This document shows positions 1-10,500 of a stretch of 64,000 nucleotides of DNA, in pieces; within the stretch, counting starts at the first letter, position 1; each line of letters begins with the position of its first letter. The stretch lies in contig NC_003281.10 in NCBI RefSeq assembly GCF_000002985.6, positions 12,338,001-12,402,000 on the forward strand, in the 5' to 3' direction. The notes under the pieces are model-generated. The model did no database searches. It was not told the origin of the DNA and was given only the letters and a program-made list of their open reading frames with translations. The position numbers were made by a program, and so were the translations under genes. Source of the DNA: Caenorhabditis elegans. Taxonomy: Eukaryota; Nematoda; Chromadorea; Rhabditida; Rhabditidae.

Positions 1-82
1 GACAAACGGAATAAGCGCTTTATATATAGTAAATGATAGTATTATATACTATAGTATTAATATATACATATATCATATATTA

Positions 83-84
83 TA

Positions 85-124
<40 letters not shown>
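83..124. repeat. (TA)n microsatellite
   Basis: A near-perfect run of alternating T and A, about 40 bases long, inside a broader AT-rich stretch of TATA/ATAT variants. No coding signal is seen between the window start and the inverted arm near 460. Confidence 0.95.
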
Positions 125-126
<2 letters not shown>

Positions 127-459
127 ATATATTATAGTATTAATATAGTATTAAAAAGTATGATATAAAAATCACCCGAAAATGGTGATAGGAGGAGTAT
201 AAGGGATGATTATCTCGAAAAATCATATATTTCTCTTGTCGGAAATAAATGTTAGCAACAGCAACATAAACATGATTCATACTTCCTTCGGAATTGCTAA
301 CACTTAAATTTTTTTCCCTGATCAATGACATTTATTACGATAAGCAGCATATGTGATCAATTAGCTGGTCAGCTATATAATTTATCATTAGGAATAATTG
401 AAATTGAAAAACTTTAGAGCATTAATACTTTAGAGCATCACCGAAAAATCAGTTTTCAG

Positions 460-555
460 TAATTTTTTTCCTAGTAAATTCGTAAAAATTTATTCCATTT
501 TAAAGGCACATGATGTTTTTTCTGAGTGGGTCTCGTCACGATCTCTGTGCATGTG
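460..555. repeat. Left inverted arm flanking the satellite block
   Basis: Contains GTGGGTCTCGTCACGATCTC and, before it, a TTTAAAGGC motif and TAAATTCGTAAA. The same motifs occur in reverse complement and in mirrored order at 2127-2220. The arm belongs to the dispersed family that pairs a GTCTCG core with a CGCCTTTAAAG end, seen again near 15.1, 15.6, 29.1 and 62.8 kb. Confidence 0.75.
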
Positions 556-639
556 CAACATTTTTGGATATTAAAAGTTCGAAAGTGCACATATATAAAG
601 CCAGGATTTATATGTATATGCGTGCCAGGCGTGGGCGGC

Positions 640-2035
640 AATAGGCAAATTGCCGGTTTGCCAATTTGCCGAAAATCGTGAATTCCGGTGATTTGCCGAT
701 TTGCCGAAAATTTTCAATATCGGCAATTTGCCAATTTGCCGGAAATTTTCAATTCCGGCAATTGCCGATTTCCCGGAAATTTTTAATTTCGGCAATTTTC
801 CGATTTGCCAGAAATTTTAAATTTAGGCAATTTGCCGGTTTACCAATTTGCCGGAAATTTTAAATTCTTGCAAATTGCCGATTTTCCGGAAATTTTTAAT
901 CTCGGCAAATTGCCGATTAGCCCGAAATTCACAATTCCGGTGATTTTCCGATTTGCCGAAAATTTTCAATTTCGGCAATTTTCCAAATTTCCGAAATTTT
1001 TCAATTCCGTCAATTTTCCGATTTCCCAATTTGCAGGAAATTTTCAACTCCGGCAATTTTGCCGATTTGCCTGAAATTTCCAATTCCGGCAATTTTCCGA
1101 TTTGTCGGACATTTTCAATTCCGGCAATTTTCCATTTTGCCGGAAATTCTCAATTCCGGTGATTTGCCCATTTGCCGGATATTTTAAATTACTGCGATTT
1201 TGCCGATTTGCCTGAAATTTCCAATTCCGGCAATTTTCCGATTTGTCGGACATTTTCAATTCCGGCAATTTTCCATTTTGCCGGAAATTCTCAATTCCGG
1301 TGATTTGCCCATTTGCCGGATATTTTAAATTACTGCGATTTTGCCGATTTGCCGGAAATTTTCAATTCCATCAATTTGCCGATTTGCCGGAAATTTTCAA
1401 TTCCGGCAATTTTTCGATTTCCCAATTTGCCGGAAATTTTCAATTCCGGTGATTTTGCCGATTTGCCGGAAATTTTCAATTACTGCGATTTTGCCGATTT
1501 GCCGGAAATTTTCAATTCCATCAATTTGCCGATTTGCCGGAAATTTTCAATTCCGGCAATTTTTCGATTTCCCAATTTGCCCGAAATTTTCAATTCCTGT
1601 GATTTTCCGATTTGCCGGAAATTTTCAATTCCGGCAATTTTTCGATTTCCCAATTTGCCCGAAATTTTCAATTCCTGTGATTTTCCGATTTGCCGGAAAT
1701 TTTCAATTCCGGTAGTTTGTCGATTTTTCGGAAATTTTCAATTCCATCAATTTACCGATTTGCCGGAAATTTTCAATTCCATCGATTTTCCGATTTTTCG
1801 GAAATTTTCAATTCCATCAATTTACCGATTTGCCGGAAATTTTCAATTCCATCGATTTTCCGATTTGCCGGAAATTTTCAATTCCGGTAATTTGTCGATT
1901 TTTCGGAAATTTTCAATTCCATCGATTTCCCAATTTGCCCGAAATTTTCAATTCCTGCAATTTGCCGGTTTCTCAATTTGCCCGAAATTTTCAATTCCGG
2001 CGAAATTGCCGATTTGCCGGAAAAAATCGTTCTCC
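640..2035. repeat. GC-box satellite block (CGGCAATTTGCCG family)
   Basis: About 1.4 kb of imperfect ~30-36-bp units alternating GATTTGCCGGAAATTTTC with AATTCCGGCAATTT. Higher-order repetition is visible: blocks of roughly 110-150 bp recur (1060-1170 vs 1200-1310, and 1443-1590 vs 1360-1440 variants). Open frames read as repeated FRKFSIP-like peptides and are an artefact of the repeat. The same family recurs at 3.1-3.8, 11.4-12.4, 24.3, 27.2, 27.5 and 61.5 kb. Confidence 0.95.
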
Positions 2036-2126
2036 CCCACCCTGTGCACCTTAGAATTATAAATATTACAATTTTCTACATATGACATCATACATCATAT
2101 GAGCGAATCTTTAAAATTTGCCCGCC

Positions 2127-2220
2127 CGTGCTGAGATCGTGGCGAGACCCACTTAGAAAGCACCGTGCGCCTTTAAAGTAGAGTGGCGAATTAAAAAATG
2201 TTTTATTTACGAATTTATGA
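2127..2220. repeat. Right inverted arm flanking the satellite block
   Basis: Reverse-complement partner of 460-555: GAGATCGTGGCGAGACCCAC followed by GCGCCTTTAAAG and ACGAATTTA. With its partner it encloses the satellite, so the whole 460-2220 segment looks like one inverted-repeat element that carries a tandem array as cargo. Confidence 0.75.
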
Positions 2221-2708
2221 TAGTTGAATTGGCAATTATTTTAAAGGAATTTAAATAATAGGAAATAATTGCTGATCGATTTTTGGAATTTACAGTTTTT
2301 ACCGTTGAAAATTGAAAAAAATATATTTTCTTCCTCATATTTTTTTGCAATTTTAATTGTAATAAATCAGGTTTCATTCCTAATTAAACCAACTAATTTC
2401 ACATTATTCCTCATAATAAATCAATCATTTCTGATTTTTTGACCCGTCGCTAATTGATGCCGAAATAGGCGAAAATAGGCGTGGTATTGGGATACTACAG
2501 GCGGACATATATATATATATATAAATTGATAAGAGAAATTGGCGGTTTTATAGACTAATAAAGTGGTGTTCTTTTTTGCTCATTCTTAATTCGTTGGTTC
2601 ATTTTTAACTTAAAAAATTGCTGATAATTAGCGGAAAAAATGAATGTCTACATTTTTGTTCCTTTCCGGATACGGGAGACTGTTATTAAAACGGAAATTG
2701 GTTAGTCA

Positions 2709-2853
2709 TCATGGTGCCAGGCTGTCGTCCCATCACAGTTTGATCTACAAAAAATGCGGGAAATTTTTGCCCAGGAAAATGTGACGTCAGTTGAAAAGTC
2801 TGCCGCATTTTTTGTAGATCAACGTAGATCAAACCGTGTTTCATCCGAATTCT
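2709..2853. mobile_element. Palindromic MITE, TGACGTCA family, copy 1
   Basis: Ends read TTTGATCTACAAAAAATGCG and its reverse complement, with an internal GTGACGTCA. The element is nearly self-complementary. It ends about 15 bases before the first recognisable exon of the bZIP gene. Other copies: 7.8, 23.5, 24.5, 62.3 and 63.1 kb, and a fragment at 26.25 kb. Confidence 0.85.
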
Positions 2854-2866
2854 AATTTTTTTGCAG

Positions 2867-5800
2867 ATTTCGATAATCCACAACGCCCAGCACAAGCTGA
2901 TGAAGCCGCCACATATCAGGAAAATGGCTACGGATTTGTTGATTTTCAGCCATTCGGTAAGGCTTAAAGCTTAAAGGCTTAAAGGCTTGAAGGCTTAATT
3001 TCCAATATTTTCAGCCCAGCAGCAGCAGCCTGCTTACAATGGGAATGAGCCGGAATTCTTGATCCAAAGAATGCAAATTACCGATGAGACGTATGCAAAT
3101 GCTCATTTCCATCAGAATGAGTATGCGATTGAAGAAAGTGAGAAAATTTCTGGCAAATCGGCAAATTGACGAAATTGAAAATTTCCGGCAAACCGGCAAG
3201 TTGCCGGAATTGAAAAATTCTGGCAAATCGGCAAATTGACGAAATTAAATAATTTTCCCGTTGCCTACCCGCCTGCCTACAGGCATTGCATTAAAAAGGA
3301 AAAAAAACTAATTTTTTGCGTGTTGGTTTTCTTGGAAGATTTGAATTTCCGCCAAAATTTTTTTGCCAAAAAATTTGAATTTCCCGCCAAAAAAAAATTT
3401 TCAAAAACAAAAAAAAATTGAAAATTTCTGGCAAATCGGCAATTTGCCGGAATTAAAAATTTCCGGCAAATCAGCAAATTGGCGGAACTGAAAAATTCAA
3501 GCAAATTGTCAAATTCGCGGAACTAAACATTTCCGGCAAATCGGCAAATTGGCGGAATTGGAAATTTCCGCCAAACCGGCAAATTGCCGGAATTGAACAT
3601 TTCTGGCAAACCGGAAATTTGCCGGAATTGGAAACTTCTGGCAAACCGGCAAATTGCCGGAATTGAACATTTCCGGCAAATCGGCAATTTGCCGGAATTG
3701 AAATTTTTGACAGATCGGCACTATTGCCGGAATTGAAAATTTCCGACAAATCGGCACTATTGCCGGAAAAAAATGTGAATTTTTTCAAAATTTTTTTAAA
3801 TCCCAATTTTTTTCTTTTCAGAGCCCTCTCTTTTCTCTCCGTCTTCCACTCCATCCTACTGCTGCACAAGCGGTCCAATAAGCCCAGCATATACTCCAAT
3901 TGGCAATAATGCAAATGCTTGTGCTCCAACGAGATCCCGCCGTACCTCCACAGCCAGCAACAAATCTGGTGGAAAAATCGGAAAAGTGGCGAAGCTCGGC
4001 GAGAAATCGAGCGGCGAGAAGAGAACTCGCATGACAAAAGCCGAAATGAGCCGATTGGTGAGCTTTTGAAGTGAAATTTTGCGGCGATTTTACATATGAA
4101 TTTCCGTAAATTTTGCAAAAAGTAGCCTTGCCGCACATAAAAAGAGGCGGAGCCTAATTTTGCAAGTTTGCGGCACGGTTTTCCTCTTTTTGTTGAAGTT
4201 TTTCGTCCGAAAAAGTCAATTTTGTCAAAAAAGGAAAATCGAATTTTTATTCAAAACAACCAACAATAAAGGATGAAAAACTGTGCGGCAGGGTTGCGAA
4301 ATTAGGCTCCGCCTATTTTTGTGTGCGGCGCCACGGCTTTCAATTTTTTTTTCATTGTTTTTTCGCGATTTTTCAAAATTTAAGTGTTTTTTCACTAACA
4401 ATAAATTCAATTTTCCATGAATTTTGCAAAAAGCAGCGTCGCCGCACAGAAAAAGAGGCGGAGCCTAATTTTGTAAGCCTGCAACACGGTTTTCCTTTTT
4501 TGTTGAGTTTTTTCTTTCGAAAAAGACAAATAAAATCGAATTTTTATTCAAGAAAAACCACCAAAAAATGGAGGTAAAACCGTGCGACAGGGTTGCGAAA
4601 TTAGGCTCCGCCTCTTTTTCTGTGCGGCGACGTTGCTTTTTTCCAAATTTTTGCAATTTTTTCTCGCTATTTTTCAGAATTTAAGTGCTTTTTCACTAAC
4701 AATAAGTTCGATTTTCCGTGAATTTTGCAAAAAGGACGCAGAAAAATGGGCGGAGCCTAATTTCGCATCCCTGCCGCACGGTTTTTTGTTGATTTTTTCA
4801 CATTTTCACACTTTCGTTAGAACAAAAAGAATAAAACCATGAAAATCAAAATTATATTGAAAATTTTTTTTAACCGTGCCGCAGGCTTACAAAATTAGGC
4901 TCCGCCTCTTTTTCTGTGCGGCGACGCTGATTTTTGCAAAACTTTTTTATTTTTATTTGGAAAAGTAGACGATGAAAAATGGATAAACTAAGAATTTTTG
5001 AATTTTTTCCATGAATTTTGCAAAAAAGAACATCGTCGCACAGAAAAAGAGGCGGAGCCTAATTTTGCAAGCCTGCGGCACGGTTTTTTGTTGATTTTTC
5101 GCTTAAAAAACTTTTGATTATGCCTGATTTATTCCCTTTTTCGAATTAAAATGTTAAACAGAAAAAATTTTAAAAATCAACAAAAAAAACCCGTGCCGCA
5201 GGGTTGCAAAATTAGGCTCCGCCTCTTTTTCTGTGCGGCGACGGTACTTTCTGCAAATTTTCAAAAAACTTTTGTTTCTCGGAAAATAATAACGCTGGAA
5301 AATTGATGAAACGACGAATTTTCAAATTTTTTTGGAATTAATAATGGTAATAAATTAAATAATTTCAGACAGAAAAGGAGAAGCTGGAGCGCAAAAAAGA
5401 GCAAAATCGTGCAAATGCCAAGAATTGCGTAAAAAATCGCAACAATAGCAAGGAAGAGCTCAAGCAGACGCTGGAAATGCTCAGAGAAAAAGTTCAAGAA
5501 GCCAAGCGTCAGAATGAGATGCAAGAGAATGGCCTATTGGCGGCCTACGAGACTAATATTTTCGCAGTACAGGGGAATAACTTCCCATATGGAAGCCTGG
5601 AGCTGTTTTACGATCAATTGCAAGGATCGAAAGCCGAGGCTGTCGAGCAAGTTCAATATGACAATAATGGAGAAGTGGTGCAGTTGGAAGAGGTAAAACA
5701 TCGGCCACGGCCATGACCGCGCGGGCGCGCGGAGCGGTTGTGAAATTGATAAAATTGGAAAAAATTGGAAAAAAATGAACAAAAAAATAAATTTTTTTCT

Positions 5801-6995
5801 AAAAAAATCGAAAAAAAAATTTCTTAAAAAATCCAATTTTTATCAATTTTTGAAAAAATAAAAAATTAAAAAATACTTTATTTTTTATTTTTCATTTTTC
5901 ACGATTTCTGATTTCTGGCTTTCCTCATGAATTGAAATGAAAGAGTTTTTTGCCGAACTAGGCCAGGCCATATCTGGGGTAGATTTACGGCGCGTTGCGT
6001 GTCGCGTCGTGGCTCGATTGTAAAACTAAATGTATTTGTCCGTGTGGAGTCCGGCAGGCGATTATCAATGGAGCGCGAAAAAAAATCCAATGAGGAAGGC
6101 CAGAAAGGGCCCGTGTGGGGATAGATGAAATCGGAAAACAATGGTTTGAAAATTTACAAAAAAATCAGTTTTTTTTTCTAAAAATATGAAAAATTGCCAA
6201 AATTTTAAGGCTTTTTTTTTTTGAAAAATCGAAAAAAATGTAAAAAAAACAAAACAATCCAATTTTTATCGATTTTTGATAATAAAAAACATAAGAAAAA
6301 CTGGCAAAATAGCAACAAAAAAAAAGTAAAAATTTAAACTAAACAAAAAATCCAAAAACACTATCAAATATAGTTTTTTTTTAAATTTTTTCTTTTTCAC
6401 GGGCTTCTGGCCTTCCTCATTGATTTTTTCGCGCTCCATTGACAATCACCCCCGCCGGACAACGTGTACTCCACACGGACAAATACATTTAGTTTTACAA
6501 TCGAGCCGCGACGCGACACGCAACGCGCGCCGTAAATCTACCCCAGATATGGCCTGGCCTAATTCGGCAAAAACTCTTCCATTTCAATTTATGGAGGGAA
6601 ACCAGAAATCCGTGATAAAAAACATAAGAAAAACTGGCAAAAAAACTTTAAAAAAATTTTTTTTTTGTGAAAAATCAAATTTTTTCCCCAATTCTCAACA
6701 TTTTCAGGCCTTCAACAAAACCGAACAGGACTACGGACAATACACGAGTGTCAAAAAAATCGCAGGACTACCTCAAAATACGTTTGCTTCGAAAAAATCC
6801 CGTGCGAAGACGGCTTTCGAGATCGCCGACCATCAGTTGAATCTCAAAAAGGAGGAGGTTGAGCTGAGGGAGGCGAATGCGATTAAAGTGGTACTCAATC
6901 AAATCACAAGAGAACTGAACCGATACATGGATGGTGCCAAGCTTGCCGAGCAGCAGGCTTTTGATGAGAATTTCCAGCAATTTGAGCCAAGCTGA
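2867..6995 (+). CDS. zip-12: bZIP transcription factor (5' exon not found)
   Basis: Exons read as 2867-2956, 3015-3137, 3822-4057, 5369-5692 and 6708-6995, and every junction is in phase. The first exon shown begins with two bases of a codon, so at least one upstream exon is missing and the start is unknown. The visible part gives about 353 residues. N-terminal exons are Gln/Ala- and Ser/Pro-rich, then basic (KIGKVAKLGEK). Exon 5369-5692 holds the bZIP: a basic stretch ERKKEQNRANAKNCVKNR and a zipper with Leu at heptad spacing, one position occupied by Ala. In the usual bZIP alignment the invariant Arg after the Cys is Val here. The last exon is Lys/Glu-rich and probably helical. It likely binds DNA as a dimer in the nucleus. 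The symbol is from memory of C. elegans gene order; moderately sure. Confidence 0.75.
3140..3770. repeat. Intronic CGGCAAATTGCCG satellite fragments
   Basis: Two clusters (about 3140-3245 and 3418-3770) of the same satellite as 640-2035, but in the opposite orientation. They lie in the intron 3138-3821 of the bZIP gene. Between them is a short piece with TTTGAATTTCCCGCC, the unit of the 8-10 kb array. Confidence 0.85.
4090..5250. repeat. Four tandem hairpin units in a bZIP-gene intron
   Basis: AGGCGGAGCCTAATTTTG appears at about 4143, 4455, 4750 and 5050. Its reverse complement AAATTAGGCTCCGCCT follows at about 4299, 4600, 4897 and 5210. Each pair encloses an AT-rich loop and is bordered by CGCCGCACA-type ends, giving four consecutive palindromes of about 300 bp. 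All lie in intron 4058-5368. Confidence 0.9.
5900..6115. mobile_element. MITE family A, copy 1 (reverse orientation)
   Basis: About 215 bp with TIRs of the type CACGGATTTCTGGCTTCC. The core contains ATATCTGGGGTAGATTTACG and a CpG-rich box GTTGCGTGTCGCGTCG. It lies in intron 5693-6707 of the bZIP gene, inverted relative to the next copy, so the two could pair in the transcript. Confidence 0.9.
6398..6614. mobile_element. MITE family A, copy 2 (forward orientation)
   Basis: Starts CACGGGCTTCTGGCCTTCC and ends with the inverted form CCAGAAATCCGTG. It carries the same CpG-rich box as copy 1 and lies in the same intron in the opposite direction. Confidence 0.9.
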
Positions 6996-7564
6996 AGGAT
7001 TTTTTGAGCGAAAAAAATATTAAAAAATTAAAAAATCTTTGAAAACTAGTTATTTTTATCCAAAATGTTATATTTAAAGCTTCAAAAATCCATTTTTTTC
7101 TCAATTTCTCACCGACCAATCAGCGACTTTGAACTCCGCCCACTCCGCCCACTCCACCTGATTGGTCGCAGCTTTCCCATTTTATCCAATCAATTGTATT
7201 TTACTTCGATTTTTTCTGTGAAAAATTCCATTTTCATGTTTTATTTTTTTCCCATTTCTCACTCCCCAAATACGGTTAATTGTTTTTTTTTGTTTCAAAT
7301 CAAATCGGTTTTAAAAATGAATAGCATGAAATAAATTTTAATACTTTTTTTTGTCGAAAAAAAAATAAATCCGTAAAATTTGGAGGGGGGTGGACATTTA
7401 CAGAAAAATGTGTGTGTGTGTGTGGAAAATAATAATTAAATATTGAAATATTTTTGTGGGAGCAAAAAAAAAAGGAAAAAAATGGTGTTTCGGCGATATA
7501 AAAGGGGGAGATTCTTCGGAATTTTTGGGCGAGAAAGAAATTTCGAGAAAATTTCGAGAAAAAA
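6996..7564. other. Convergent 3' region between the bZIP gene and pph-4.1
   Basis: No gene seen. Two nearby matches to CCTGATTGGTCG/CCGACCAATCAG lie at 7113-7170. AATAAA at about 7332 could end the + strand transcript. A short GT run is at 7412-7423. The two genes converge here with about 570 bases between stop codons. Confidence 0.6.
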
Positions 7565-10500
7565 TTAGAGGAAATAGTCGGCGTGCGGTTTTTTGGCCGG
7601 TGCTCCGCGATTTTCTTGTGGAGCAGCTTCGAAAATTGTGAATTCCTTGTTGAGATTCTCGTCGAGCTCGAGAATTGCCGCCACGTTGCCGCATCTGGAA
7701 AATTTTCATTAAGTTTTTTTTTACTGCAAAAAAAGCTCAAGTTTTCCGGGAAATTCAATTTTTCTTTTGAAACAAATTTTTGGGTTTGATCTACAAAAAA
7801 TGCGGGATTTTTTTGTCCAAAAAATGTGACGTCAACACGTTCTTAATCATGCAAAATCAGTGCGTCACTTCTCCCGCATTTTTGTAGATCAAACCGAAAT
7901 GGGACACTCTGGCACTACGTGATTTTGGCGGGAAAATTTTAAATTTTCTGGAAACAAATTTTGGCGGGAAAATTTAAATTTTTTGGAAACAAATTTTGGC
8001 GGGAAAATTCAAATTTTTTGGGAACAAAGTTTGGCGGGAAAATTCAAATTTTTTGGAAACAAATTTTGGCGGGAAAATTCAAATTTTCTGGAATCAAATT
8101 TTGGCGGGAAAATTCAAATTTTCTGGAAACAAATTTTGGCGGGAAAATTTAAATTTTCTTTTAAAAACATATTTTGACGGGAAAATTCAAATTTTTTGGA
8201 AACAAATTTTGGCGGGAAGTTTAAATTTTTTTGGAAACAAATTTTGGCGGGAAAATTCAAATTTTTTGGAAACAAATTTTGGCGGGAAAATTCAAATTTT
8301 TTGGAAACAAATTTTGGCGGGAAAATTCAAATTTTTTGGAAACAAATTTTGGCGGGAAAATTCAAATTTTCTGGAATCAAATTTTGGCGGGAAAATTCAA
8401 ATTTTCTGGAAACAAATTTTGGCGGGAAAATTTAAATTTTCTTTTAAAAACATATTTTGACGGGAAAATTCAAATTTTTTGGAAACAAATTTTGGCCGGA
8501 AAATTCAAATTTTTTGGAAACAAATTTTGGCGGGAAAATTCAAATTTTTTGGAAACAAATTTTGGCCGGAAAATTTGAATTTTTTGGAAACAAATTTTGG
8601 CGGGAAAATTTAAATTTTCTTTTAAAAACATATTTTGACGGGAAAATTCAAATTTTTTGGAAACAAATTTTGGCGGGAAAATTCAAATTTTTTGGAAACA
8701 AATTTTGGCGGGAAAATTCAAATTTTCTGGAAACAAATTTTGGCGGGAAAATTCAAATTTTCTGGAATCAAATTTTGGCGGGAAAATTCAAATTTTCTGG
8801 AAACAAATTTTGGCGGGAAAATTTAAATTTTCTTTTAAAAACATATTTTGACGGGAAAATTCAAATTTTTTGGAAACAAATTTTGGCGGGAAAATTCAAA
8901 TTTTTTGGAAACAAATTTTGGCGGGAAAATTCAAATTTTCTGGAAACAAATTTTGGCGGGAAAATTTAAATTTTTTGGAAACAAATTTTGGCGGGAAAAT
9001 TTAAATTTTCTTTTAAAAACATATTTTGACGGGAAAATTCAAATTTTTTGGAAACAAATTTTGGCGGGAAAATTCAAATTTTCTGGAAACAAATTTTGGC
9101 GGGAAAATTTAAATTTTCTTTTAAAAACATATTTTGACGGGAAAATTCAAATTTTTTGGAAACAAATTTTGGCCGGAAAATTCAAATTTTTTGGAAACAA
9201 ATTTTGGCGGGAAAATTTGAATTTTTTGGAAACAAATTTTGGCGGGAAAATTTAAATTTTCTTTTAAAAACATATTTTGACGGGAAAATTCAAATTTTTT
9301 GGAAACAAATTTTGGCGGGAAAATTCAAATTTTTTGGAAACAAATTTTGGCGGGAAAATTCAAATTTTCTGGAAACAAATTTTGGCGGGAAAATTTAAAT
9401 TTTCTTTTAAAAACATATTTTGACGGGAAAATTCAAATTTTTTGGAAACAAATTTTGGCGGGAAGTGTAAATTTTTTTGGAAACAAATTTTGGCGGGAAA
9501 ATTCAAATTTTTTGGAAACAAATTTTGGCGGGAAAATTCAAATTTTTTGGAAACAAATTTTGGCGGGAAAATTCAAATTTTTTGGAAACAAATTTTGGCG
9601 GGAAAATTCAAATTTTTTGGAAACAAATTTTGGCGGGAAAATTCAAATTTTCTGGAATCAAATTTTGGCGGGAAAATTCAAATTTTCTGGAAACAAATTT
9701 TGGCGGGAAAATTTAAATTTTCTGGAAACAAATTTTGGCGGGAAAATTCAAATTTTCTGGAAACAAATTTTGGCGGGAAAATTTAAATTTTCTTTTAAAA
9801 ACATATTTTGACGGGAAAATTCAAATTTTTTGGAAACAAATTTTGGCCGGAAAATTCAAATTTTTTGGAAACAAATTTTGGCGGGAAAATTCAAATTTTT
9901 TGGAAACAAATTTTGGCGGGAAAATTTAAATTTTTTGGAAACAAATTTTGGCGGGAAAATTCAAATTTTCTGGAAACAAATTTTGGCGGGAAAATTTAAA
10001 TTTTCTTTTAAAAACATATTTTGACGGGAAAATTCAAATTTTTTGGAAACAAATTTTGGCCGGAAAATTCAAATTTTTTGGAAACAAATTTTGGCGGGAA
10101 AATTCAAATTTTTTGGAAACAAATTTTGGCGGGAAAATTCAAATTTTTTGGAAACAAATTTTGGCCGGAAAATTTGAATTTTTTTGGAATCAAATTTTGG
10201 CGGGAAAATTTAAATTTTTTGGAAACAAATTTTAGCGGGAAAATTCAAATTTTCAGAAAAAAATTGTATTTTTTCCTAAAAATTATACTTTAAATGATAA
10301 AAAAGTGACCAAAAATTTTAATTTTTCGTCTTTTTCACGAAAAAAAAATTTCCGTTTTTTTTCCAAATCCATCCCGTACCGATAACAATAGTTGGGCGCC
10401 GACCAAACAGTGAGCACTTTCTCGTTGAAATGCCATTTATATCCTTCCATAACCAATTGATGAGCTCTACAGATCAAATCGACTCCGTTCGTTTCGCAAA

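Noticed and set aside
666-2062. Long open frames across the first satellite block, both strands
   Set aside because: Peptides are cyclic FRKFSIP-type repeats in several frames at once. Unit lengths are not multiples of three; no splice or start context.
2644-2700. ATG with a GTTAGT donor as first exon of the bZIP gene
   Set aside because: It ends in phase 0, but the next exon needs one carried base, so the joined frame meets a stop at once.
7961-10293. Many overlapping open frames of [11 protein letters not shown] type
   Set aside because: Direct product of the 35-bp array with frame rotation. The region is intronic to pph-4.1.
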